From: Deltaproteobacteria bacterium
GTDB lineage: Bacteria; Desulfobacterota; JADFXK01
Assembly: GCA_015233055.1 (NCBI GenBank)
Contig: JADFYN010000011.1
Span: 1-33,871 of the forward strand
Length of the DNA stretch: 33,871 bases
Reading direction: 5' to 3'
In this document: positions 15,467 to 24,834 of the stretch, piece after piece
How the letters are laid out: each line of letters opens with the position of its first letter
How positions within the stretch are numbered: the first letter of the stretch is position 1
The notes under the pieces: model-generated
Seen by the model: the letters and a program-made list of their open reading frames with translations, nothing else
Database searches by the model: none
Told to the model about the DNA's origin: nothing
Made by a program: the position numbers and the translations under genes

Positions 15467-18232
15467 TCACTCCTCGAACCCCTTAAGGAAGTCAGCCAAA
15501 GCGGCCTTGACCCGACCGACTTCTTCTTCTAATTCCATATACGTTTCTTCTACCTTGGCCAACTTGCCGGCCCGGGCCATTTTTTCTAACCCGGCGTTCA
15601 AATCGACCGCCCTGTAAGCCGCAACGTCCCCTAGAGCACTCTTGAAACGGTGGGCGCAGAATTCCAACTTTTCAGGATCTCCAAGATGCACCGCCTGCTT
15701 GATACTATCTAGATCTTTATCACAACCGTCAAGGAATATCACTACAAATTCTCTAACCAAGGCCAAATCGCCTAAAGACCGGGCGGTAACGTCATCAATA
15801 TCTATGACTTTGTCCCGAGGTTGGGATGTCTTCTGAATGTTGTCGATGACGATCTCGGAATCGGACATCCGGCTAAACTTGTTGATCGTCGCAGTAAGCT
15901 CGCCCAGATCAAATGGTTTACCGATATAGTCGTCCATACCGGCGGCTAGACAAAGTTCTCGATCACTCTTCATCACTGAGGCAGTCATGGCAATGATCGG
16001 GATATACCTTCCCGATTGCTTCTCCTTTTCTCTGATCACCCTGGTCGCCTCTAATCCGTCCATTACCGGCATTTGGAGATCCATTAGAACCAAATCGTAT
16101 TTTTGGAGAAAAATTTTTTCAACAGCTTCATGTCCGTCCACCGCGATTTCGACGGTGTGTCCCAATCTGGCCAAAAGCTTGGAACCTACTTTCCGGTTGA
16201 TGTAGTTATCTTCTACAAACAGAATTTTTAAGGGCTGTTTGCCGACGCCGGCTGCGGCCCCTGGTTCCGGCACGTGCAGCCTGGGTTCCTCTGTCCCGAT
16301 GCTCAGCCAGGCCGTGAAATGGAATGTGACCCCAGGCCCGGGATGATTACTTTCCACCCAGATGGCGCCGTTCATCAGCTCCACGATTTGTTTAGAGATG
16401 GCCAGCCCTAGACCGGTCCCTTCATATTTTTTGTTGTAGGAGATATCGACTTGCTCAAACGGATCAAAGATAGATGTAATTTTTCCGGCCGGGATTCCAA
16501 TTCCGGTATCTCGGACCTGGACATGAAGTTTGCACCGGGTTTCGGTGGTCTCTTCGGCCTGGATGTCTAAATCAATTTGGCCGGTTTCCGTGAATTTGAC
16601 GGCATTGCCCAGTAAATTGATGAACACTTGACGCAGCCGGCCGGCATCTCCATAAAGGGACAAGGGAATTTGCTCGGCCGCCGTGCACGTTAATTGGAGA
16701 AGTTTCTCATCGGCTCTGGGACGGATAATCAGGAACACTCGATGTATCAGCTCCGGTAAACTGAAGTTGACATCCAGCAGTTCCACCCGGCCGGCCTCAA
16801 TTTTGGATAAGTCTAATATATCATTGATTAAATCCAGAAGATGAGAGGCGCTTGTCCCGGCCATATCTAAATAATCAAGTTGCTCCTCGGTCAGGGAGGT
16901 GTCGTTCAATAAGTTTATACTGCCGATGATCCCATTTATGGGAGACCGAATTTCGTGACTCATATTGGCCAGGAATTCGCTTTTGGCGCGGTTGGCCGCC
17001 TCAGCGGTTTGTTTGGCCTGGTTCATCTTTTTTTCCCGGTGGTTGATTTCAGTAATGAAATAATTCACCGATTCGGCCATATCCGCCACTTCATCTCGGC
17101 CGCTGGTGGGGATCGGAACAGCCCGGTTTTCCACCAGGCCGCGCATGTACTCCTTCAAACCTATAATTCGGGCGATAACCGACCGTCTGATATAGAAGTA
17201 GATGGCCACGGCGCTGACCAGACCCAGCATCGGAATGGCGATCAACATGATGATAAGACGTCCCACGGCGCGATCAAACAGGTGATGTTGCTTAAACACA
17301 TCGCCTTGAACACCGGAGAAGATTTGGTTGACCATTTCGGCCAATTCCGCCGACAAGAATTTGTTTTCAATTAGATTATCTTCCATGCGCTGCTGTAGGG
17401 CGATCAAATTTTCTTTGAGGGTAAAAATATTTTCTTTTCCGGTACCGTAGTTGAAAATCTCCATGTGAATCGGCCGGGCTGCGGCTTTGATTCTTGCCGG
17501 CAAGGCCTGCCAGGTTTGATCCGCTTCCGTCTGCAAGGAGGTAAATTCTCCTTTGAGATCATCTAACTCACTTTTGTTTGTCACCACATCCAGATAGAGC
17601 AAGGTGGCATTGGCTCGATTAACCGTCTCACGCCAAAGATCAAATTTCATAAGATCTTCTTGGCAGTCACCGGGCGTCGAAGATAAAAGAGTGGATTTGT
17701 CAGGTAAGGGTCGGGGCGAAACCGGGGGGTAGTTAAAGCAGGGGTCTTGGCCGGGTGCGCCCATTGTTTGAGTGATCCGATAGAGCCTGATGAAAATCTG
17801 CCGGGTTCGAAATTCGATTTTGAGACGGTTATCGGTGATATCAATCAGTGTTTTCAGGTTGGCAAAAACCAGGTCGAACTGCCTGGACAGAACCTCAAGC
17901 GCCTTCGATTCAACTCCGGCCTCCCGCAGCGGCCTGATGAATTTGTCCTTTTGGTTGATTTTCTCCTCGATATCTCTGGCTAAATTGGCCCGGATAAATT
18001 GATTCTGAGCCACGATGATATCCGGAGCATTGGCGATAATCCGTTCGCTTTCTCGGATGAGTTTTGAGGCCCCGACCAGGGCGGGAAGTTTGCGCCGGGA
18101 GATATCGGTGAAGCTTTGGTTGAATTGGGTGAACGCGATCGCGGCCAGGCCGGCGGAGACCAGGGTCACCAGGGTCATCACGGTCAGCCCGGCCAGAACC
18201 TTCGAGGCAATGCCTAGTTTGATTCGCGCCAT
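15467..18232 (-). CDS. Membrane hybrid sensor histidine kinase (HisKA-HATPase-REC-HPt)
   Basis: The 921-residue kinase has membrane segments at ~11-34 and ~325-347 enclosing a ~290-residue, mainly helical periplasmic sensor. A HAMP region follows (~350-402), then HisKA with His 426 in SHEIRSP, and the ATPase domain (N box INLLGNAVKF, DTGIGIP, GTGLGLAISK). The receiver domain has Asp 718 in LMDLQMP, and a C-terminal HPt domain has His 861 in CAHRFKSALG. The built-in phosphorelay would end at the HPt and pass phosphate to the downstream NtrC-type regulator. The ATG at 18232 follows an AGGA-containing leader. The signal sensed is unknown. Confidence 0.93.
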   Translation of the reverse strand: MARIKLGIASKVLAGLTVMTLVTLVSAGLAAIAFTQFNQSFTDISRRKLPALVGASKLIRESERIIANAPDIIVAQNQFIRANLARDIEEKINQKDKFIRPLREAGVESKALEVLSRQFDLVFANLKTLIDITDNRLKIEFRTRQIFIRLYRITQTMGAPGQDPCFNYPPVSPRPLPDKSTLLSSTPGDCQEDLMKFDLWRETVNRANATLLYLDVVTNKSELDDLKGEFTSLQTEADQTWQALPARIKAAARPIHMEIFNYGTGKENIFTLKENLIALQQRMEDNLIENKFLSAELAEMVNQIFSGVQGDVFKQHHLFDRAVGRLIIMLIAIPMLGLVSAVAIYFYIRRSVIARIIGLKEYMRGLVENRAVPIPTSGRDEVADMAESVNYFITEINHREKKMNQAKQTAEAANRAKSEFLANMSHEIRSPINGIIGSINLLNDTSLTEEQLDYLDMAGTSASHLLDLINDILDLSKIEAGRVELLDVNFSLPELIHRVFLIIRPRADEKLLQLTCTAAEQIPLSLYGDAGRLRQVFINLLGNAVKFTETGQIDLDIQAEETTETRCKLHVQVRDTGIGIPAGKITSIFDPFEQVDISYNKKYEGTGLGLAISKQIVELMNGAIWVESNHPGPGVTFHFTAWLSIGTEEPRLHVPEPGAAAGVGKQPLKILFVEDNYINRKVGSKLLARLGHTVEIAVDGHEAVEKIFLQKYDLVLMDLQMPVMDGLEATRVIREKEKQSGRYIPIIAMTASVMKSDRELCLAAGMDDYIGKPFDLGELTATINKFSRMSDSEIVIDNIQKTSQPRDKVIDIDDVTARSLGDLALVREFVVIFLDGCDKDLDSIKQAVHLGDPEKLEFCAHRFKSALGDVAAYRAVDLNAGLEKMARAGKLAKVEETYMELEEEVGRVKAALADFLKGFEE

Positions 18233-18289
18233 CTTTTTTCCTATATCTATCTGAGTTCGACGAGTTTAATTAATTGGGAAGCAGAAATG

Positions 18290-18392
18290 TATCCGCAGAT
18301 GGCGCAGATGAACGCAGATGGATAAGAGGCACAGCCGCCTGCGATCATTCATCTTTTTTAATCTGCCGTAAATCTGCGTAATCTGCGGATTA
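18290..18392. repeat. Inverted repeat of the CGCAGAT type
   Basis: The left arm 18290-18321 (ATCCGCAGATGGCGCAG...) and right arm 18361-18392 (...AATCTGCGTAATCTGCGGAT) are imperfect reverse complements made of repeated CGCAGAT words. Similar sequences are scattered between genes in many bacteria. This copy sits between the kinase and binding-protein genes and could form a long hairpin. Confidence 0.65.
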
Positions 18393-18438
18393 AATCATGA
18401 TCTGTCAACTACTGACCATTGGCGTAGTCAAAATTTCC

Positions 18439-20058
18439 TTAGGGCTTCTTCAACCAATAAACCTGATCCATGGGACTTAATGCTCCCCAAATGTTGTCGT
18501 CAATTCCGGCCAAATTCTTTTGATAGATAGTCCGATGAGGAATTTTGAATAAATAATATATGGGTAGATCTCCGACCACCACTCTCTGAAATTCGGCATA
18601 CAGTGCTTTGCGTTTGGCAAAATCCATCTCGGCGCCGGCCGCCTCCATCAGGCGGTTGACTTCGGGATTACAATAGCCTTGGTTATTGGAGTAAATCAGT
18701 CCTTTTTTGATATTATCGCAGTCATAGGTCCGATGCACTCCGATCACGGGATCACCCCGGTTAAAAACGACGTCCAGGCTGAGGTCGAACCGGCCGTTGG
18801 AAATATTATCGGCCCATTGGGAATAACCCTTGAATTTGGAAATGATCAACTCGACACCGATTTTACGTAGTAAATCCTGGCGCAGGTATTCGGAAAAAGA
18901 TACAAAGATACTCCCCTCGGAGGGATAATCAATAGCCGCCTGGAACCTTCGGCCGCCGGCATCCCGGGGGTAACCGGCCGCATCCAACAATTTATTAGCT
19001 TTATCAATATTCACCCCAAATTGTTCCACAGCGGTGGAATAAAAGGGACTGTCCGGGCTGATCGGCCCGGTGGCCTTTTGAGCAGTTCCTTTTAGCAGTG
19101 TTTGGACAATAAAATCACGATCGATACAATAGGCGACGGCTTGCCGGACCCGCAGATCATTAAAAGGTTTTCTTTGAAGGTTGAAGGTCAGCCAGAAAAG
19201 GGCGCCCAATCCTTTGTACCCACTTGATGTCACCACCAGCCCCGGATCTTTTTCATACCTTTGAAAGTCGTCAATATTGGAAGAGAAAATTATGTGTGAT
19301 TCTCCGGCCTCCAGAGACATAGGCATTTCAAGTTCAGGATGCCGGAATATCTTGTAGCGTATTTTATCCAGGTAGGGACGTCCCTTTATGAAAAAATCAT
19401 TATATTTTTCGAGGACGATTTGTTGGCCGGGAACGAATTGGACAAATTTGAACGGCCCGGAGCCGACCGGGGCCAGGTTGGCCGGATGGGTTCGGATATC
19501 TCGGCCGTCACCATAGATATGCTGCGGAATGATCGGGAGCAAAACAGGTGACATGGCCATCAGGATAGCCGGCGACGGCTTTCTCAGCCGGACGATCGCA
19601 GTCCATGGATCGGGAGTATCTACCTTTTCCACGGCCGCAAACATGCTTTTGAAGGGGTGATAGGCTTGCACGGTCATGATGGAAAATTCGACGTCTTTTG
19701 AAGTAATCGGTCGGCCGTCGTGAAAGGTGGCGCCCTTGACCAGATGTAAGGTCACTGCCCGTCCATCAGGTGAGACCTCCCATTTTTCAGCCAGATATGG
19801 TTGCGGCTGCCATTTTTCGTCATATCGGAGTGGACTGGCAAATAATTGCGCGGCCGGCAACCCGGTGAACAGACCTGAAGAGATCGCCGGATTGAGATGA
19901 GCCGGGCCGGCCTCCAGGGCAACGACCAGTTCTCCGCCATACCGGGGTTTTTCCCCTTCGGGCTTATCCTCCGCGGAGGCCGGCATAGACATCGGCCCAA
20001 TCATGCCGGTCATGACCCAGAAAAGAATCCCCATCACCAGCCGTCTCATCTGCTGCAT
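18439..20058 (-). CDS. ABC transporter substrate-binding protein, OppA/DppA (SBP_bac_5) family
   Basis: A 539-residue periplasmic binding protein of the peptide/nickel class. AAAGGAGG sits six to seven bases before the ATG at 20058; an upstream TTG at 20079 would include this ribosome site inside the coding region and is rejected. A signal peptide (ILFWVMTGMIGPMSMPASA) precedes YGGELVVALEAGPAHLNPA, and family hallmarks follow: YLAEKWEVSPDG, VTLHLVKGATFHDGRPITSKDVEFS and VRQAVAYCIDRD. No transporter permease or ATPase genes are adjacent. It lies 206 bases upstream of the hybrid kinase gene on the same strand, so a sensory role is conceivable but unproven. Confidence 0.9.
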   Translation of the reverse strand: MQQMRRLVMGILFWVMTGMIGPMSMPASAEDKPEGEKPRYGGELVVALEAGPAHLNPAISSGLFTGLPAAQLFASPLRYDEKWQPQPYLAEKWEVSPDGRAVTLHLVKGATFHDGRPITSKDVEFSIMTVQAYHPFKSMFAAVEKVDTPDPWTAIVRLRKPSPAILMAMSPVLLPIIPQHIYGDGRDIRTHPANLAPVGSGPFKFVQFVPGQQIVLEKYNDFFIKGRPYLDKIRYKIFRHPELEMPMSLEAGESHIIFSSNIDDFQRYEKDPGLVVTSSGYKGLGALFWLTFNLQRKPFNDLRVRQAVAYCIDRDFIVQTLLKGTAQKATGPISPDSPFYSTAVEQFGVNIDKANKLLDAAGYPRDAGGRRFQAAIDYPSEGSIFVSFSEYLRQDLLRKIGVELIISKFKGYSQWADNISNGRFDLSLDVVFNRGDPVIGVHRTYDCDNIKKGLIYSNNQGYCNPEVNRLMEAAGAEMDFAKRKALYAEFQRVVVGDLPIYYLFKIPHRTIYQKNLAGIDDNIWGALSPMDQVYWLKKP

Positions 20059-20529
20059 CCTAAGCCTCCTTTTGTGCAATAAGGCAAAGAAGAAATATCG
20101 TCCGTTTAATTTACCGGAGTGAAGCGGGAAATCTTGGTCCGGGTCGGCCCTGAGCCTTATCGAAACGAGACGATTATGAACGTTCTAAGTCTAGCCTGAC
20201 TATACATTGTTTTGGTCTTCCCGGCTATGATTATGTTCAGACCAACGATGCCGGGCAATGTTAATTTTAAACCAGTTTCATAAGATATAACTAAAGGTAT
20301 CCTCAGTTGGCCATCCCGGCTGTAAACTCACCGGTTGAACCGGCTCACAACTATTTTTCCTTTGCCTAACGGTTGATATAAGGTTATACTTACCCCCAAA
20401 AGGCGGCCTGCGACCGGTGTCGGGAGTGGCCATTCGTCGCGCCCATCATCTTTCAGTCGCCTTTTCAGTTCGTATCACAATCAAACTAATCCGATCTTTT
20501 TCAGAGACTTCACTGGGTGGGAGGATAGG
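20059..20529. other. Divergent intergenic region with a short palindrome
   Basis: About 470 bases separate divergent genes and should hold both promoters. The clearest element is the perfect palindrome CCGGTT-g-AACCGG at 20331-20343, a possible operator. At 20099-20185 there are words similar to those in the 10687-10780 element (ATCGTCCGTTT, ACGATTATGAACG), too diverged to call a copy. No reading frame, RNA gene or clear sigma-54 site was found. Confidence 0.4.
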
Positions 20530-22788
20530 ATGAAAACATCTCCAAGGTATGGCCTGCTGATGTTGTTGGCTATGGTGACTTGTGTGATCTTGATCTCCAC
20601 CGGGCAGGAGGTCCATGCAAGTGATCTCAACATGGGTTACGTTTACCCCAATACCTCTTCCAATTATCCGCGCACCGGCGCCATCACCTTTTCCACTACC
20701 GCAGGCGCGCCCAGTGTGACCATCACCCAGGATGCCTCGATATTAAATACGACTACGACGACCACGCTCATCAATTGCAGCTATCAGGGCTCGGTCTCTT
20801 CCTCCAATTTTCCATATATCGGGGGCCAGGGGCAGGTCAACATGATCGTGATGCAATCGGGAGGCGGCGGTTGCTTCTGGTCCATATCCTCCGACGTTGA
20901 CTGGATCAGCGCCTTGGGCGGGGGCAGTTCCAGTGGCAGCGCAGGTTTTACCGTGGGACCCAATACTTCCTCCTCTCCGCGCACCGGGACAATCATTGCT
21001 GCGACCACTGCCGGATACCTTTATGCGAGCATCACCCAAGATGGTGCTCCCACGACCACGACCGGGACCACGACGACCACCACCAAAACAACTACCACGA
21101 CTACCGTCAATACGACTCCCAGCACCACTTCCACCACCCAAACAACCACAACCACAACCACGACTACGGTGACCACGACGACGGTGACTACGACCACCAC
21201 GACTACGACCTCGGCCACGACAAGCACGACCCTTCCGGCCGGTTATGGCGAGTTACTTGGGGTGGTCCGGGACGGAGCCACGGGGCTGCCCATCATGGGG
21301 GCCAATGTCTCCACAGACGTGGGCAATTTTGTGCAACTCACCAATACGGCCGGGAGTTTCTTTTTTCGGTTGTCGCCCCGGATCTACCTGGTAACGTTTA
21401 AGGCGCCCGGATACATCTCCAGATCGGCGAATGCTGCCGTCTCTGCCGGGCAAGTCATTCAAATGACGATGGTGCTCACCCCGATTAAGCCCTCCCTCTC
21501 GTCCGTAATCGCCAACCCGAACAGCATCCTGGATGACGAAGTCACTCAGTCCAAATTAACGGTGACCGTCTCCCATCCTAATGGGGTGGCCGCGATTGCC
21601 CAGGTTACGGCCGATCTCTCGCCCATCGGCGGAAATCCATACGAGCCGTTGCCCGCCATAATGTTCGACTCCGACGGCCAGAACGGAAGACAAAGATATC
21701 AGAATGACAATTCAGACAATCCGATGACTCCAGCCCCAACTCCGGTCCCCAGCCACAGTTATGGCACGACCATTACGGCCAAGAAGGGGACTTCGGTGGG
21801 CTCGAAAAACATCGTCATCCCCGCGCTGGACAAGATGGGATTTACCGACCGCGCTCCAGTCACCCTGTCCATAGGTCACCAGGCTACGGCTGCGGTTACC
21901 TCGGCCGCGCCGGTCGGTGGTGATTTCAGCAATCAGATCACCGGGCAAACCCTGACGGTTCATATCAGCTTACACCCGCCGGTAACTAATTCCGCGACCA
22001 GACGGGCGGCCTGCAAGACCCTGGCTACAATCTATAAACCTGATGGCTCCCTTTATCAGACCGTAGATGTTTCATCCGGCGACGCGGAAGTGAGTGTGCC
22101 CCAGGCCGCCGCGGGCAAATACACTTATAGCGTTAAAACCGACTGCAGCGACGCCGTCAATTTCTGGACTGTAGCCAAAGGAAGCGGCACCGGGGTCCTG
22201 GGCGGTCTGGTGACGGATGCTTTTACCAACCAGCGTTTAACCGGAGTGGCGGTGGATACCACTATCGGGGCCCATGGATTTACCACCGACGGTCTCTATT
22301 TCATCACCGCGCCCGCGGGCAAGGCTGATGTCAGCTACAGCTTAACCAATTACCAGGGCACGACCCAGACCGGAATTGTGATTGACACCGGCGCCGTCCA
22401 AGAAATCGATTTAGTTTTGAACCCTACCGTCCCCCAATACGGCCTGGGTCTGAACGGGACCACCTTTTCCGCCGGCACACCGATGACATTAAGTGCCAAT
22501 GTGTCCAATCAGTCGCCCGACATCAACGCCGACGTCTACATCTCAATTAGTCTCCCCACCGGCACGACCCTATATTATCCTGGCTTTTCTCCCACGGCAA
22601 AGCCGGTGGTGTCTAATTTGCTATTTCCCAAGGGCCTTAACATTGTGAATTTTATTTTGCCGCCTTTTGAAAACCTGATTCTTCCGGCTCTTCCCGCCGG
22701 AGATTATGCCTGGCAGATGCAACTTACCCTGCCTGGAAAGAGTCAGTTGATTGGAGATGCTTCCAAGGTTTCTTTCTCGTTTAAATAG
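20530..22788 (+). CDS. Secreted BACON / poly-Thr / carboxypeptidase-regulatory-like domain protein
   Basis: The ATG follows GGGAGGATAGG. The 752-residue protein has a signal peptide (cleavage probably after VHA, residue 30). Residues 31-69 resemble the second half of a BACON-type module (PRTGAITFST...VTITQDA); a short Thr linker leads to a fuller module at 81-172 (...WISALGG...PRTGTIIAATT...ASITQDG). A threonine-rich linker spans ~174-235. Two carboxypeptidase-regulatory-like beta domains follow near 239-315 (GELLGVVRDGATGLPI) and 555-632 (GVLGGLVTDAFTNQRL). Such modules usually mediate binding or spacing at the cell surface; the function is unknown. The downstream barrel gene starts 39 bases later, so the two probably form an operon. 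Confidence 0.8.
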   Translation: MKTSPRYGLLMLLAMVTCVILISTGQEVHASDLNMGYVYPNTSSNYPRTGAITFSTTAGAPSVTITQDASILNTTTTTTLINCSYQGSVSSSNFPYIGGQGQVNMIVMQSGGGGCFWSISSDVDWISALGGGSSSGSAGFTVGPNTSSSPRTGTIIAATTAGYLYASITQDGAPTTTTGTTTTTTKTTTTTTVNTTPSTTSTTQTTTTTTTTTVTTTTVTTTTTTTTSATTSTTLPAGYGELLGVVRDGATGLPIMGANVSTDVGNFVQLTNTAGSFFFRLSPRIYLVTFKAPGYISRSANAAVSAGQVIQMTMVLTPIKPSLSSVIANPNSILDDEVTQSKLTVTVSHPNGVAAIAQVTADLSPIGGNPYEPLPAIMFDSDGQNGRQRYQNDNSDNPMTPAPTPVPSHSYGTTITAKKGTSVGSKNIVIPALDKMGFTDRAPVTLSIGHQATAAVTSAAPVGGDFSNQITGQTLTVHISLHPPVTNSATRRAACKTLATIYKPDGSLYQTVDVSSGDAEVSVPQAAAGKYTYSVKTDCSDAVNFWTVAKGSGTGVLGGLVTDAFTNQRLTGVAVDTTIGAHGFTTDGLYFITAPAGKADVSYSLTNYQGTTQTGIVIDTGAVQEIDLVLNPTVPQYGLGLNGTTFSAGTPMTLSANVSNQSPDINADVYISISLPTGTTLYYPGFSPTAKPVVSNLLFPKGLNIVNFILPPFENLILPALPAGDYAWQMQLTLPGKSQLIGDASKVSFSFK

Positions 22789-22827
22789 CCCTAATAGAGT
22801 CGATGGGAATCGCTGTGAGGGGTGGAC

Positions 22828-24252
22828 ATGAGACAGGTAGAAACGAAATTAGGGTTGGGGGATAAACCTGTTAGGGGGTGCTCAGCCTTCGCCGGGCGCC
22901 TCCCGAGCCGCGGTCTGGAGGTGTTGATGCTGGCCTTGGGGTTAGGCTATATTGTGGCGGTTTGGAACATCCTCCCGGCTGAAGCCCAGGTCAATCCTTC
23001 CATGCACATAGCCTCTTCGCCCAACCCGGTCGGCTCCGGCGCCCGGGCCATGGGAATGGGGGGGGCATTTATTGCCGTGGCCGATGACGCCACCGCGGCT
23101 TCCTGGAACCCGGGCGGCTTGATTCAATTGGAGAGGCCCGAGATATCTATTGTCGGTGCGGGTTGGTGGCAAACAGAGATCAATTCTTCGCGAGAACATC
23201 CGGAGTCCAATGGCCGGAACAGCTTTAACAATGTGGATCTTAATTACCTGAGCGCGGCCTATCCGTTTTATTTTTTGGAACGAAACATGGTTGTTTCGCT
23301 AAATTTTCAAAACCTTTATGATCTGAACAAAGACATTAAGTATAATTATAAACAAGAGGGCGTCATTGGTGGCGATCCTTTCATTTCCCGCGCGGCCTAC
23401 ACCTTTGAAGGACGAGGCAGCCTAAGGGCGCTTTCTCCGGCTTTTGCCGTAGAGATTACAAGTGGATTTTCACTGGGGGTGGCGGTTAATGTGTGGACGG
23501 ACAAACTGTTCTGGAAAAATGACTGGACCAGAAAGCTATCCTTTACCTCAGAGGTCACCTTTCCTGGGAAGTTCACCCAACAGACCGCCACGGTCTATGA
23601 AGAACGATATCATGACTTGTTCGGGATCAACTATCATCTCGGCGCACTCTGGAACGTGAACAAATGGTTTACCCTCGGAGCGGTGGTCAAGACCCCTTTT
23701 ACCATGAAACTAACCCGGACCTTTAAGTCGGCCGATCAATTCATTGATCCACCCGCTCCGTCGAAGACGGACATGAATGACGAAGACATTGAACTGGACT
23801 TCCCTCTGTCTTACGGCTTGGGGACGGCCTTCCGCCTTTCGGATAGGCTGACCTTATCGGCCGATATTTACAGGACGGAATGGGCGCAACACCTGATGCG
23901 TGATTCCCATGGAAACGTTTTCAGCCCCATCGCCGACCTCCCCCAAAGCCTGGCAGATGTTCCGGCCACCCACCAGATCAGAATCGGCGGTGAATATCTA
24001 TTCATCCTAGAAAAAACCATTATCCCCGCTCGGGCCGGAATTTTCTATGATCCTCAACCGGCTCAGGGCACAGTCAACCCTTTCTACGGCTTCAGCCTGG
24101 GCAGCGGGGTCATGATTGGCGACGTGGTCTTCGACGTGGCCTATCAATATCGGTGGGGCCGCGAGGCCCGAAACATCTTGTTCCAAGTTCCAGACGCCAC
24201 CACCGACGTGGACCAGCACATGGTTCTGCTGTCGGTGATTCAACATTTCTGA
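22828..24252 (+). CDS. OmpP1/FadL-like outer membrane beta-barrel protein
   Basis: The 474-residue product has an unusually long polar N-terminus before the signal peptide core (VLMLALGLGYIVAVW) and probable cleavage after AEA. The mature start carries the hallmark of this group (GARAMGMGGAFIAVADDATA, then SWNPGGL), followed by alternating amphipathic strands and a terminal LLSVIQHF ending in phenylalanine, as outer-membrane barrels do. FadL relatives move hydrophobic compounds across the outer membrane. The ATG at 22828 follows GAGGGG; a GTG two codons earlier is less well placed. The pairing with the secreted BACON protein suggests a surface complex, an inference from spacing only. Confidence 0.82.
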   Translation: MRQVETKLGLGDKPVRGCSAFAGRLPSRGLEVLMLALGLGYIVAVWNILPAEAQVNPSMHIASSPNPVGSGARAMGMGGAFIAVADDATAASWNPGGLIQLERPEISIVGAGWWQTEINSSREHPESNGRNSFNNVDLNYLSAAYPFYFLERNMVVSLNFQNLYDLNKDIKYNYKQEGVIGGDPFISRAAYTFEGRGSLRALSPAFAVEITSGFSLGVAVNVWTDKLFWKNDWTRKLSFTSEVTFPGKFTQQTATVYEERYHDLFGINYHLGALWNVNKWFTLGAVVKTPFTMKLTRTFKSADQFIDPPAPSKTDMNDEDIELDFPLSYGLGTAFRLSDRLTLSADIYRTEWAQHLMRDSHGNVFSPIADLPQSLADVPATHQIRIGGEYLFILEKTIIPARAGIFYDPQPAQGTVNPFYGFSLGSGVMIGDVVFDVAYQYRWGREARNILFQVPDATTDVDQHMVLLSVIQHF

Positions 24253-24834
24253 ACGGCTTGATCTCCAGCCTTATACCGGGTTCCGGTGGTCAAAGAAAAA
24301 GCAAAAGGCGCATGAGCATGGGGCGAACCGGTTTGTTCAGATATCCTATTAAATCTATGCGAGCCCTTCTTTTCTCCGAGTCTGCTATGGGCCTGTCTTT
24401 TCCGGGATGTTGGAATTAAGGCTTGTGTTGTGACGGCCGGCCGGCCTGGCTGTGGGGCGCAGAATAAACCAGATTCAAAAATAGTGACCGGCATAGCATG
24501 GTTTTGGCTTGATTTTTTTTGATTATGACAATAATGTTAAATTGACATATCTCAGTCCGGGTCCAAACCTTACAATAGTCAAAAATGGCAAAGCCAAAAT
24601 CATTCTTTAAAAATGGCAAAATAGATATTTTTAGTTGGTTTATCACCTTCGTTTTGAGAGAAACGAGAAATCTTAAGATCCTCAACCTTCGTTCGAGATG
24701 ACGGAAAGCAAAACCTTTCGTTTGGAAGGACCATCATCCAAGCAGATGTTCCACCAAGAAACTGAAGAATGTGACCAGGTGGCAATGGGCTTGTCCATGG
24801 TAATCCATTATGAGTATATCAAGAGGGAGAGAAC
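24253..24834. other. Intergenic region, repeat-bearing, no supported gene
   Basis: This 580-base gap holds a GC-rich palindrome (GGCCGGCCGGCC near 24434) and a dispersed repeat at about 24650-24703. Reading frames on either strand lack family resemblance and ribosome sites. I did not find a promoter for the chemoreceptor gene that leaves a sensible leader. Confidence 0.45.
24650..24703. repeat. Dispersed palindromic repeat, second copy
   Basis: AGATCCTCAACCTTCGTTCG... at 24676-24702 is related to the reverse complement of 6319-6345, sharing CGAACGAA and the flanking GTCAT and ATCT. The adjoining GAGAAATCTT on the left gives a partial inverted pair centred near 24674. Confidence 0.5.

Noticed and set aside
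21021-21227. Valine-rich antisense protein opposite the threonine linker
   Set aside because: It is the mirror of ACN codons; no ribosome site and no independent support.
24240-24494. 84-codon - strand frame after the outer membrane protein gene
   Set aside because: No recognisable domain and no ribosome site; mostly intergenic repeat-like sequence.
24791-24820. TTGTCC-18-TATATC promoter for the chemoreceptor gene
   Set aside because: Transcription would start about eight bases before the ATG and exclude the ribosome site.
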